Notes: a model not told the origin generated them from the sequence alone. A stretch of 8,523 nucleotides of DNA from JAAYFJ01 sp964344295 (GCA_964344295.1 CAYFMR010000022.1:1-8523); one strand, 5' to 3'. Positions 1-5,772 are shown, counted from the stretch's first letter. Translations and numbers: made by a program.

Positions 1-40
1 TTTCGAGAGCGCCCCGTTATGACCACTTCGGTACTTCTCC
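1..40 (-). tRNA. tRNA-Ser (anticodon CGA), 5' part only, cut by the window start
   Basis: On the minus strand the 5' end reads GGAGAAG, then TA and a D-arm with AAGTGG and AACGGG, then an anticodon-stem strand GCGCT and a loop CTCGAAA whose middle triplet is CGA. This matches a class II serine tRNA from its acceptor 5' strand through the anticodon loop. The 3' anticodon strand, the long variable arm and the T-arm lie outside the window. It follows tadA by about 25 nt on the same strand. A tRNA-Ser beside tadA is a known Firmicutes arrangement, so co-transcription or close linkage is likely. Confidence 0.85.
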
Positions 41-65
41 GCATGAGCGAGTCCTGTCTCGCCGA

Positions 66-521
66 TTATTTTTTCTTTTGTTGACGCAGCAGCTGGAAAA
101 ATTCACTTAGGAGAGCTGCCGCTTCTTCTGCCCCTTCGCCGAATTCCACGTCGATTTTGTGGTTAAATCCGGGGTAGTTAAGGAGGTTCACCGCGGTGCC
201 CGCTGCTCCCATGCGTTGGTCGCGAGCGCCGATGACGACTTTGCCCAAGCGCAGGTTCAGCATTGCGCCGGCACACATGCTACAGGGTTCCAAGGTGACG
301 TAGAGGGTGCAGTCTTGGAGATGCCAGTCGCCCAAGTGGTTGCAAGCCTGGTTTAAAGCGATCATTTCACCGTGGTAGAGGGCATTGTGACGCTTCTCCT
401 TTTCGTTGTGTCCGCGGCCGATGATTTCCCCGTCTTTGACGACGACAGCACCCACGGGCACGTCTTTGGTTTCCAAGGCTTTTTTCGCTTCTTCGATGGC
501 TTCTCTCATGGCCCAGTGCAT
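66..521 (-). CDS. tadA: tRNA adenosine(34) deaminase TadA
   Basis: A zinc-dependent deaminase that converts adenosine to inosine at the wobble position of tRNA-Arg(ACG) in the cytosol. The 151-residue protein has the family layout: an N-terminal helix, VPVGAVVVKDG, the zinc/proton-shuttle motif HGE (residues 50-52), then TLEPCSMCAGAM with zinc-ligand cysteines 80 and 83, and GAAGTAVNLL downstream. The usual motif is HAE; Gly replaces Ala here, while the His ligand and catalytic Glu are kept. The length is normal. The ATG at 521 is chosen because GAGGGGG lies 7 nt upstream; an in-frame ATG at 557 has no ribosome binding site. It follows the SpoIIM-family gene by 42 nt on the same strand and precedes a tRNA-Ser, suggesting one transcription unit. 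A different nucleoside deaminase specificity is possible but less likely. Confidence 0.93.
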   Translation of the reverse strand: MHWAMREAIEEAKKALETKDVPVGAVVVKDGEIIGRGHNEKEKRHNALYHGEMIALNQACNHLGDWHLQDCTLYVTLEPCSMCAGAMLNLRLGKVVIGARDQRMGAAGTAVNLLNYPGFNHKIDVEFGEGAEEAAALLSEFFQLLRQQKKK

Positions 522-563
522 GGCTTTTCCCCCTCGGTGTATTTTACCATAGACCAACGTTTG

Positions 564-1166
564 TCACAAGCCCAGAACGCCGGCTAAAATAGCTGGAGTC
601 AGGTAAGTTTCCACCAGCGCCGCCACGAGTAACAGGGGCAAGATGACTTTCAAGAACAAGAGGCCTCCTGCTCGCAGGGCTTCTTTGACATTCCCCCAGC
701 CTTTTTTGCCTTTGATGGAACGCCCCATTTCCCGGCAAAGATTTAGACCTGCGGCGATGGCCAACACAAAGGCCGTGAGTTCAAAAATGCCGTGGGGCAT
801 GATCCCGGCCCAAAAGACGGTCCATGGAGACAGTGCCATTCCCAGTTGCGATGAAAACCCCAGCATGACACCGATGACGACACCGTTGATGACTCCCACT
901 GCTCCAGATAAGTAGAAGAATGGACACAGCCCCAGCAGAAACGAGATGATGGCCACATAGACATTATTTAAAAAAAGTTTGCCCAGGTGGATGTCTCCTT
1001 CGGCAGTGAGCAGGTCTTTTTGGCTAAAGCCGTTTAGGATGGATGTCCACAGTTCTTCTCCCACTGGCCCTTTGGTGAGTCGATAGCCGATCAAAGCCCC
1101 CACCACAAGGGTGAGTATGCTGGCTAGAAGCAATGGACGAAACTGTTCTTTGTCATGGATTTTCAT
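564..1166 (-). CDS. spoIIM: SpoIIM-family membrane protein (stage II sporulation protein M-like)
   Basis: An integral membrane protein of about 200 residues with roughly five hydrophobic segments: near residues 11-29, 63-86, 89-108, 113-140 and 170-198. The stretch IMPHGIFELTAFVLAIAAGL (around residue 120) is the hallmark of the SpoIIM/DUF95 family. In spore formers SpoIIM anchors the SpoIID-SpoIIP peptidoglycan-degrading complex that drives engulfment; homologues also occur outside sporulation, so a sporulation role is inferred. The ATG at 1166 is preceded by AAAGGAGG (1173-1180) at a spacing of 6; the longer frame starting at 1217 has no such signal. A promoter candidate lies at 1211-1240. 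tadA follows after 42 nt. The gene is not beside other spo genes here, so the symbol is tentative. Confidence 0.82.
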   Translation of the reverse strand: MKIHDKEQFRPLLLASILTLVVGALIGYRLTKGPVGEELWTSILNGFSQKDLLTAEGDIHLGKLFLNNVYVAIISFLLGLCPFFYLSGAVGVINGVVIGVMLGFSSQLGMALSPWTVFWAGIMPHGIFELTAFVLAIAAGLNLCREMGRSIKGKKGWGNVKEALRAGGLLFLKVILPLLLVAALVETYLTPAILAGVLGL

Positions 1167-1210
1167 GGATAGCCTCCTTTTTTCACGAAAATAAGTATTT
1201 TTGAGGATTT

Positions 1211-1240
1211 TTATCATTTACATCAAAAAGTGCTTGACAA
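1211..1240 (-). promoter_or_regulatory. Promoter candidate for spoIIM-tadA
   Basis: Read on the minus strand, TTGTCA (1235-1240) is followed after 18 nt by TGATAA (1211-1216). The -35 is a good sigma-A match and the -10 is fair. It sits about 45 nt upstream of the spoIIM start. The -35 occupies nearly the same bases as the -35 of the opposing plus-strand promoter. Confidence 0.45.
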
Positions 1241-1261
1241 TCCCTAGTGAAGTGGTATGAT
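1234..1261 (+). promoter_or_regulatory. Strong sigma-A promoter of the intergenic RNA
   Basis: TTGACA (1234-1239), a 16-nt spacer and TATGAT (1256-1261), with TG at 1253-1254 giving an extended -10. This is the closest match to consensus seen in the window. The start site would fall near A1268. No open reading frame follows on the plus strand; the transcript would instead form the structured RNA at 1268-1438. Confidence 0.75.
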
Positions 1262-1267
1262 ATAGCC

Positions 1268-1438
1268 AAGGGTTAGCTCGTGCTGACTAGAAGGAGTGCC
1301 TCCTTAAATCCTGCTATTTGTTACGGAAAGCCATAATCCGTTTCATGTCACTTTGTCACCGAGCCTCACTCATGAACCTTTCTTAAACACATCTTTCTGG
1401 TCAAAACGTCCACGCTCGTGGGCGTTTTGGCGTTTTTG
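1268..1438 (+). ncRNA. Putative structured small RNA of unknown class
   Basis: The stretch has its own strong promoter, a terminator and no convincing ORF or ribosome binding site. Long-range pairing can close it: 1268-1274 with 1375-1381 (7 bp, one G-U), 1276-1280 with 1360-1364 (5 bp) and 1284-1287 with 1355-1358 (4 bp). Inside lie local hairpins AAGGAG-TGC-CTCCTT (1291-1305) and ACGGA/TCCGT (1323-1341). A competing 5' hairpin, GTTAGC-TCGT-GCTGAC (1272-1287), would exclude the long-range stems, so two exclusive folds are possible. I compared it from memory with 6S RNA, SRP RNA, T-box leaders and common riboswitch cores and saw no convincing match. Its terminator ends just before the fetB stop codon, so read-through would be antisense to fetBA. 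Confidence 0.5.
1400..1437 (+). terminator. Intrinsic terminator of the intergenic RNA
   Basis: A stem of about 14 bp pairs 1400-1413 with 1418-1431 around a GCTC loop and contains one or two G-T pairs. It is followed on the plus strand by G and five Ts (1433-1437). On the minus strand the hairpin is followed by CCAGAAAG with no T tract, so it is mainly a plus-strand terminator, although it could also stop fetAB transcription weakly. Confidence 0.65.
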
Positions 1439-1444
1439 GCATTA

Positions 1445-2233
1445 TTAGTAGCCCTCGGCCAATTGGATGATCTGGGTTTCTTCGTCAAACATGGTCTTGT
1501 AGCCGAAGTAGAGGATACCAAAACTGGCGAGGCTCACGACGGTGGCGATGGCGATCATGATGGCGATTTGGTAGAGGATGGCAGTGGTGGGCAGGGTTCC
1601 GGCTAGAATTTGCCCCGTCATCATCCCCGGCAGGGCCACGATGCCCATCCCCAGCATGGAGTTTAAGGTGGGAAGCATGGCCGTTTCCAGAGCTTGACGC
1701 ACAAAGGGCAAAAGGATGCGGTCTGCCGATGCACCGGCGCATTGCAGGGCGTGAATTTGGTCACCTTTTCCTTCTAGGCTTTCGTGGAAGCTCTTAAGGC
1801 CCAAGGTGGCGCTGTTCATGGTGTTGCCCATGATCATGCCCGCAATGGGAATGACGTATTGGGGATGAAAGATCGACGTGCCGACGACCACTTTTACAAA
1901 GTAGATCAAAATGGAGAGCCCCGCACCGCTCACTGCCAGGATGATAACACGGCGGAAGCGCTTGTTGAGCCACGGGTTACGGGCGAAGATCCGGTAGATG
2001 GTAAAGGCCAACATGGCACACACGTAGGCGACAGTCCACACGGGGTGGGGGTTTTGGAAGATGTAGGTGAGGATCAATCCGGCCAATACCAGCTGGACGG
2101 TCATTTTCACACTGGCGGTGACCAGGAGTTTGGTCTGGTCAATTTGGGCCCGTTTCATAATCCATAGTACAATCAAGAGCAATAGATAGACCAGGGCAAA
2201 GGAGCCGATTTGCATTTTGATGGCTTCATGCAT
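1445..2233 (-). CDS. fetB: FetB-type (UPF0014) ABC transporter permease
   Basis: The membrane subunit of a FetAB-type exporter. In E. coli FetAB exports iron and eases oxidative stress; the substrate here is inferred from family only. The 262-residue protein has the usual length and about seven hydrophobic segments. It carries the family core IPIAGMIMGNTMNSATLGLK followed by a charged FHESLEGKGDQI stretch, and later PTLNSMLGMGIVALPGMMTGQILAG. The start is placed at ATG 2233, with AGGAGG (2242-2247) 8 nt upstream. A GTG at 2242 overlaps that ribosome binding site and cannot be the start. The ATG overlaps the fetA stop in ATGCATGA, so the two genes are translationally coupled. The stop codon lies directly beyond the terminator of the opposing RNA. 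Confidence 0.9.
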   Translation of the reverse strand: MHEAIKMQIGSFALVYLLLLIVLWIMKRAQIDQTKLLVTASVKMTVQLVLAGLILTYIFQNPHPVWTVAYVCAMLAFTIYRIFARNPWLNKRFRRVIILAVSGAGLSILIYFVKVVVGTSIFHPQYVIPIAGMIMGNTMNSATLGLKSFHESLEGKGDQIHALQCAGASADRILLPFVRQALETAMLPTLNSMLGMGIVALPGMMTGQILAGTLPTTAILYQIAIMIAIATVVSLASFGILYFGYKTMFDEETQIIQLAEGY

Positions 2234-2861
2234 GGGATGCACCTCCTATGGTGATGACGCGATCGCCCAGTTCTTGAACCAGGGATTCGTGATGGGAGAT
2301 GGTCAGGATGGTCAGGTCGTGGTCCTTTCCGTAGGCTTTTAGGCTTTGCAACACATGACGGGCCAAGACGGTGTCCAGCGCCGCTGTGGGTTCATCTAAG
2401 AGCAAGACCTTTTTCGCCATGGAGGTGAAGAGGGCCAAAAAAACGCGCTGTCTTTCTCCGCCTGATAAGATTTGACAGGGTGTATCCGGGGTAAAAGGTG
2501 CATGACAAAGGGCCAAAAATTCCTCCATGATTTCGGTCGAAGGCGTCGTCTCATTACGGTGACTGTAGTACTGGGCAAAGTTATCTGCAATGGAGCCTTC
2601 CCACAAAAACACCTCTTGCGGTACCAGTAGGACTTCTTTGCGATAGTCCAGGATATCATAGAATGACAAAGGTTTCTCCTGGTAGAAGACTTCGCCGAAA
2701 ATCGGTTTTAACATGCCGTTTAGGAGCTTAAAGTAGGTACTCTTGCCTGAGCCGCTTGGTCCCTTGAAGAAGTAAAACCCACCGGCCTCAAAGGCCATGG
2801 CGGGATACGCCATGCGAGGGATGCACTGTAAATCTTCGGTGGTGCGCAATAGAGGATTCAT
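2226..2861 (-). CDS. fetA: FetA-type ABC transporter ATP-binding protein
   Basis: The cytosolic ATPase that energises FetB. The 211-residue protein has every nucleotide-binding motif: Walker A GPSGSGKST (34-42), Q-loop glutamine 82 in LVPQEV, signature LSGGERQR (132-139), Walker B VLLLDEP (152-158) with catalytic Glu157, and H-loop His190. The N-terminal strand region before Walker A is short, as usual in this family. The start is ATG 2861, preceded by AAAGAGGTG at suitable spacing; the in-frame codon at 2882 lacks a ribosome binding site. fetB follows with an 8-nt overlap. The assignment rests mainly on pairing with the UPF0014 permease, since the ATPase motifs alone would fit many ABC systems. 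Confidence 0.88.
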   Translation of the reverse strand: MNPLLRTTEDLQCIPRMAYPAMAFEAGGFYFFKGPSGSGKSTYFKLLNGMLKPIFGEVFYQEKPLSFYDILDYRKEVLLVPQEVFLWEGSIADNFAQYYSHRNETTPSTEIMEEFLALCHAPFTPDTPCQILSGGERQRVFLALFTSMAKKVLLLDEPTAALDTVLARHVLQSLKAYGKDHDLTILTISHHESLVQELGDRVITIGGASHA

Positions 2862-2918
2862 TCTTAACACCTCTTTTCTCATTTCATCTATCGCAAGGTA
2901 AGCAAAATGAACAACTCG

Positions 2919-2947
2919 ATTGTAGCATAACGCTTTTCCGGGAGCAA
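2919..2947 (-). promoter_or_regulatory. Promoter of the fetAB operon
   Basis: On the minus strand TTGCTC (2942-2947), a 17-nt spacer and TACAAT (2919-2924) give a good sigma-A promoter about 58 nt upstream of the fetA start. I see no obvious Fur-, PerR- or MntR-like palindrome across it. Confidence 0.55.
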
Positions 2948-2986
2948 ACCGGACATCCCATTTTGATGAATAAAAGGAGATATTTC

Positions 2987-3706
2987 ATGACTGCCAATCG
3001 CCAAAAACCGTTCAAATTCATTCCCACGGTAGAGTCCCACTTGCACAGCGGGTACATTAAGATTCCCACACCGGTCTATGACTGCTCCGGCATCAACATT
3101 AACGGCAAGCGGATTAAGAGTCTGCTCTTTACCACCGATGTGGCTTTGATTCACAACCACAACGCCCAAGCCATTATGGCCGTATATCCTTTTACGCCCC
3201 AGCTTTCCATCACTAAGGCCATCTTGGAAATGGCTTCAGTCCCTGTCTTCGCCGGGGTCGGTGGCGGAGTCACGTCAGGTCCCCGCGCCGTGCACATCGC
3301 CTTGCAAGCGGAGCTTTTTGGCGCCACTGCCGTGGTCGTCAACGCCCCCATGCCCCTGGAAGTGGTGCGAGCCATCAGCCAAGCCGTCGACATCCCCGTC
3401 GTGGCCACTGTGGTCTCCCGCTACGAAGAGGCCCTGGACAAACTCCAAGCCGGTGCCTCCATTCTAAACATTTCCGGCGCAGCTAAGACAGCGGAGCTGG
3501 TGGCCCAAGTTCGCAAAGAAGTCGGGATCGAAGTCCCCATTATCGCTACCGGCGGCCCCACGGAGGAAAGCCTTCTCGCCACCATCCAAGCCGGCGCCAA
3601 CGCCATTACCATTACCCCGCCTTCCACGGCGGAGCTCTTCTCTGAAAGCATGAAGCGCTATCGCCAAGCGTTAGCCGAAGAATATGAAAAGCACACCCAG
3701 GACTGA
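2987..3706 (+). CDS. TIM-barrel-like protein, putative phosphate-binding enzyme of unknown reaction
   Basis: A soluble 239-residue protein without signal peptide or membrane segments. Alternating short beta strands and helices fit a TIM barrel: VPVFAGVGGGV (85-95), GATAVVVNAP (112-121), IPVVATVVS (136-144), GASILNISG (156-164), VPIIATGGPTEESL (183-196) and ANAITITPPS (204-213). The last two glycine-rich loops resemble a phosphate-binding site of ribulose-phosphate-binding barrels. A histidine-rich N-terminal part (ESHLHSG, then LIHNHNAQ) could hold a metal or acid/base residues. I recall close homologues being labelled only as hydrolases, which I would not rely on. The ATG at 2987 is chosen because AAGGAG (2974-2979) lies 7 nt upstream. 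The gene is divergent from fetAB and ends in a shared terminator with the next gene. Confidence 0.75.
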   Translation: MTANRQKPFKFIPTVESHLHSGYIKIPTPVYDCSGININGKRIKSLLFTTDVALIHNHNAQAIMAVYPFTPQLSITKAILEMASVPVFAGVGGGVTSGPRAVHIALQAELFGATAVVVNAPMPLEVVRAISQAVDIPVVATVVSRYEEALDKLQAGASILNISGAAKTAELVAQVRKEVGIEVPIIATGGPTEESLLATIQAGANAITITPPSTAELFSESMKRYRQALAEEYEKHTQD

Positions 3707-3760
3707 GCCCTCGCGATTATGCACCCCTTCTGTCTCTTCTCCGCTTTCATCTAACAATCG

Positions 3761-3797
3761 AAAAACACACCCCAGATCGTTGCAGGGGTGTGTTTTT
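3761..3797. terminator. Bidirectional intrinsic terminator
   Basis: A perfect 13-bp stem pairs 3761-3773 (A5 then CACACCCC) with 3785-3797 (GGGGTGTG then T5) around an 11-nt loop. It gives a T tract on either strand. It serves the plus-strand TIM-barrel gene and the minus-strand EamA transporter, whose TAA stop at 3796-3798 overlaps the stem. Confidence 0.9.
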
Positions 3798-4725
3798 AAG
3801 GCCGCAGATCCTCCCTGACCTGCGGTTTTTCTTTTTGTAAAAGCAGCGTAGCCAAGACCACGAGGACCAAACCGGCCAATACAGGCCAAGTGAGTCTTTC
3901 CCCCGGCACGAGCCAAGCGGAGAGGATCGTGCCAAAAATGGGGATAAAGAGCCAATAGATGGACACTTGTCCCGCTGGATTATGGGTCAACAGCAAGACC
4001 CACATCAAAAATGCACCGGCGGACATGACGCCACCGTAAATGGCCAAGCCCCACGCCTTCGGCGTCATCGGCAGGGGACCGCCCAAGAGGAGATGCCCCA
4101 CGACCAACAAGAGGACCCCGCCGATACCCATTTGCACACAAGCCAGGGCAAAAGGATCCATACCCTGCCCGTGGATTTTGACAATCACCGAATCCAAAGC
4201 AGCGATAAAGGCCGCCAACAACATCAGTCCCTCTCCCTTAAAAGACATGTGCCAATCGAAGCCGCCTCCTAAGTTCGCCACCAAGATCCCGGCAAACCCG
4301 ATGGCCAAGCACATGGCTCGCCGCGGCGTGATACGGTCATCGGGAAACACGCAGTGGGCGATAAGCACGATAAAAAACGCAGAAGACGATTGGATGATGG
4401 AGGACTTCACCCCGGAGATATAGCCCATGGCCATGTAAAACGCGACAAACTGCACCCCGGTATCCAAAATCCCCAACCACAGGGCAAAACGTACGGAATC
4501 CTTAGGGTAGTTTAAGCGGCCTTTGCGTAAAAAAAGCGTCACCACCAACACAATCAGAGAAGCCAATGTGAAGCGCATGCCTGCAAAGGCGATCATGGCA
4601 CCTGTATCCCCGGGCATCAACTGTAATTCAGCATAAGAAAGCTTGATCATGGGAAACGCCGTGCCCCACCACAGCATGGTCAACAGGGCGAAGATGACAT
4701 TTCCCGGTGCACGATCGATTTTCAT
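3796..4725 (-). CDS. EamA/DMT-family membrane transporter
   Basis: A 309-residue inner-membrane protein with about ten hydrophobic helices arranged as two EamA repeats, the standard 10-TMS drug/metabolite transporter layout. The first repeat opens with FALLTMLWWGTAFPMIKLSY. The second spans GEGLMLLAAFIAALDSVIVK to VLAGLVLVVLATLLLQ and includes the typical SIYWLFIPIFGTILSAWLVPGE region. Members export metabolites, amino acids or drugs; no substrate can be read from the sequence. The start is ATG 4725 with GGAGG 8 nt upstream; an in-frame GTG at 4740 is too close to its own purine stretch. The gene has a long leader of about 75 nt carrying a possible attenuator, and a palindrome near its promoter. 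An orphan BlaI-family gene lies upstream on the same strand and may control it. Confidence 0.9.
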   Translation of the reverse strand: MKIDRAPGNVIFALLTMLWWGTAFPMIKLSYAELQLMPGDTGAMIAFAGMRFTLASLIVLVVTLFLRKGRLNYPKDSVRFALWLGILDTGVQFVAFYMAMGYISGVKSSIIQSSSAFFIVLIAHCVFPDDRITPRRAMCLAIGFAGILVANLGGGFDWHMSFKGEGLMLLAAFIAALDSVIVKIHGQGMDPFALACVQMGIGGVLLLVVGHLLLGGPLPMTPKAWGLAIYGGVMSAGAFLMWVLLLTHNPAGQVSIYWLFIPIFGTILSAWLVPGERLTWPVLAGLVLVVLATLLLQKEKPQVREDLRP

Positions 4726-4755
4726 CCTTGGATCCTCCACTCCTCTTCAATGCGT

Positions 4756-4786
4756 AAAAAAACCGGCGACCACCTCGTCAGGGCCG
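4756..4786 (-). terminator. Possible leader attenuator upstream of the transporter
   Basis: On the minus strand, between the predicted start site (~4800) and the transporter ATG, CGGC (4783-4786) can pair with GCCG (4764-4767), with an inner CC/GG pair. One G follows, then seven Ts (4756-4762). The stem is short, with a bulged 3' side, but a T7 tract inside a leader is unusual and fits an intrinsic terminator that reduces read-through into the gene. Confidence 0.35.
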
Positions 4787-4806
4787 ACAGCTCTTTACTT
4801 TCCCCT

Positions 4807-4838
4807 ATTATAACACCAAAGCTGACTAGAACCTAGTC
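4807..4838 (-). promoter_or_regulatory. Transporter promoter with palindromic operator
   Basis: The minus strand shows a perfect TATAAT (4807-4812), but the region where a -35 should be (about 4830-4835) is a poor match. Over that position lies a perfect palindrome, GACTAG-AAC-CTAGTC (4824-4838). A repressor bound there would block polymerase directly. The ACTA...TAGT half-sites recall BlaI/MecI-type operators as I remember them, and a BlaI-family gene lies about 200 nt away. That link is inference. Confidence 0.5.
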
Positions 4839-4894
4839 TAAAAATGACGGCGGGAAAAATAATCTCCCAACCACTACACCCCCCACCGGCATGA

Positions 4895-4990
4895 CAGCGG
4901 ACGCGACCTTTGCCAGAGCAGAAAATCGAAGGCGAAGTCGTCATCGATACGGAGCTCCAGCCCTACATGAGCGCAAAGAACAACCGTTGA
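4895..4990 (+). pseudogene. 3' remnant of a lost gene (last ~31 codons)
   Basis: An open frame without a start codon runs from the TGA at 4892-4894 to the TGA at 4988-4990. The last part reads EGEVVIDTELQPYMSAKNNR. Its codons (GTC, ATC, CTC, CAG, CCC, TAC) match those of intact genes in this window. Its stop lies inside the 5' arm of a good terminator, as does the stop of the neighbouring transporter gene. This fits the tail of a deleted gene. The protein family is not recognised, and a chance open frame of this length cannot be excluded. Confidence 0.35.
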
Positions 4991-5011
4991 GATCGCTCTC
5001 AACGGTTGTTT
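4979..5011. terminator. Strong hairpin terminator between the gene remnant and blaI
   Basis: A perfect 14-bp stem, AACAACCGTTGAGA (4979-4992) and its complement (4997-5010), closes a TCGC loop. The plus-strand side ends in TTT and the minus-strand side continues into a T-rich GTTGTTCTTTG. It sits 23 nt beyond the BlaI-family stop codon and probably ends that transcript. It would originally also have ended the plus-strand gene whose tail remains. Confidence 0.75.
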
Positions 5012-5033
5012 AGTCTATGGTGGTCAGCGGCTC

Positions 5034-5438
5034 TTAAGCTTCTTGCATTTTTCGGGTCAGTGCCGCTTTCAGTTCTTTCATGCTTTCTTGGGACAGCTCT
5101 TGGGTCTCGATCATATTAATGATAAAGGAGACGAGGGTCTCTTCACTGGGATTAATGGCCTGGCCCAACTCTTCCATTTGCATTAAGTGATAGTCTTCAC
5201 GTGTCACAGCTGGCAAATAGGTGCGGCCATACGTTTTACCGGTGCGCACCACATCATCCACTTGTACCAAACCCTTTTCCAGTAGGCTGTTTAAGTAATT
5301 ATAAAATGAATTTTCTTTGAACGTACCTGCCATATGATTAAGAATTCCTGAACGAGTCAGCGGTGCATCCGCCTTCCACATGGCTTCCAAAATCATGCGT
5401 TCATTTCTCGTCAGCTTCCCGATTTTTTTGTTTTCCAA
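5034..5438 (-). CDS. BlaI/MecI/CopY-family transcriptional repressor (orphan)
   Basis: A 134-residue DNA-binding protein. The N-terminal half is a winged helix: LTRNERMILEAMWKADAPLTRSGILNHM, then ENSFYNYLNSLLEKGLVQ as the recognition-helix region, and a wing with TGKTYGRTYLP. The C-terminal half (EDYHLMQMEEL to the end) is the helical dimerisation region. Length and layout fit the penicillinase-repressor family. No BlaR1/MecR1 sensor protease, beta-lactamase or copper ATPase is nearby, so its signal is unknown. The start is TTG at 5438, with AGGAGG 8 nt upstream; no ATG or GTG is better placed. ACTAGT lies in its own upstream region (5468-5473), and a GACTAG palindrome lies at the promoter of the downstream transporter, suggesting autoregulation and control of that transporter. 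Confidence 0.87.
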   Translation of the reverse strand: MENKKIGKLTRNERMILEAMWKADAPLTRSGILNHMAGTFKENSFYNYLNSLLEKGLVQVDDVVRTGKTYGRTYLPAVTREDYHLMQMEELGQAINPSEETLVSFIINMIETQELSQESMKELKAALTRKMQEA

Positions 5439-5772
5439 GTCTTCAACCTCCTATATTTTAATGGTAAACTAGTATTCAACTTATATAATATACCACAAAT
5501 TTTCCCCTCTAAACATTTTTTCTTTGTTTTGCATTATTGCAAAAATTTCCGATGGAGCACATAGATAGCGACTTATCGATGTTGTTTATCATCATCTTAC
5601 CTATAGATCCCCCGATTTCAGAGCCGGGAAATCCGTGACCGTCCATAGGCATTTTCATCCCCTGTCATACTTCTGGGTCTCATCCGTCGTTTGGGAGTCC
5701 CCCTGCAAGGGTAGAGTGAAACCGAGCAATAGACAGCACTTTAGTATCAGCTACCATTATAGGAGGGATCAT
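5439..5772. other. 334-nt divergent intergenic region between the BlaI-family gene and the flavoprotein
   Basis: The blaI-proximal third is very AT-rich and holds TATATTATATAAG and ACTAGT, a plausible but unclear blaI promoter on the minus strand. On the plus strand a -10-like TATAGAT (5602-5608) has no good -35 at the proper distance, so the flavoprotein promoter is not resolved. A possible short minus-strand ORF (5509-5652) lies inside. No known riboswitch core, tRNA or mobile element was recognised. Confidence 0.4.
5509..5652 (-). CDS. Possible 47-residue small protein
   Basis: An open frame on the minus strand, upstream of the BlaI-family gene and on the same strand, begins MPMDGHGFPGSEIGGSIG and continues with KMMINNIDKSLSM, two cysteines and a basic tail. 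ATG at 5652 has AGGGG 6 nt upstream; ATGs at 5658 and 5646 are in frame. The composition looks protein-like, but there is no recognised family. The frame overlaps the region that should hold the flavoprotein promoter, and short frames of this length occur by chance. Confidence 0.2.
   Translation of the reverse strand: MPMDGHGFPGSEIGGSIGKMMINNIDKSLSMCSIGNFCNNAKQRKNV

Noticed and set aside
159..587. Plus-strand open frames opposite tadA
   Set aside because: They are shadows of tadA: no ribosome binding site and no protein-like sequence.
1268..1438. 6S RNA, T-box or known riboswitch at the spoIIM-fetB gap
   Set aside because: The long closed rod recalls 6S RNA, but I could not find its conserved bubble sequences, nor T-box or riboswitch core motifs, and no sense-strand gene follows. 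Kept only as an unclassified RNA.
2234..2242. GTG at 2242 as fetB start
   Set aside because: It overlaps the AGGAGG that serves ATG 2233.
3671..3955. Minus-strand frame spanning the shared terminator and overlapping the transporter
   Set aside because: It crosses a strong terminator, overlaps two confident genes and has no family resemblance.
5635..5772. N-terminal extension of the flavoprotein to 5635
   Set aside because: It would place 46 residues before a complete lipoprotein signal peptide, and the good AGGAGG site is directly before ATG 5773.
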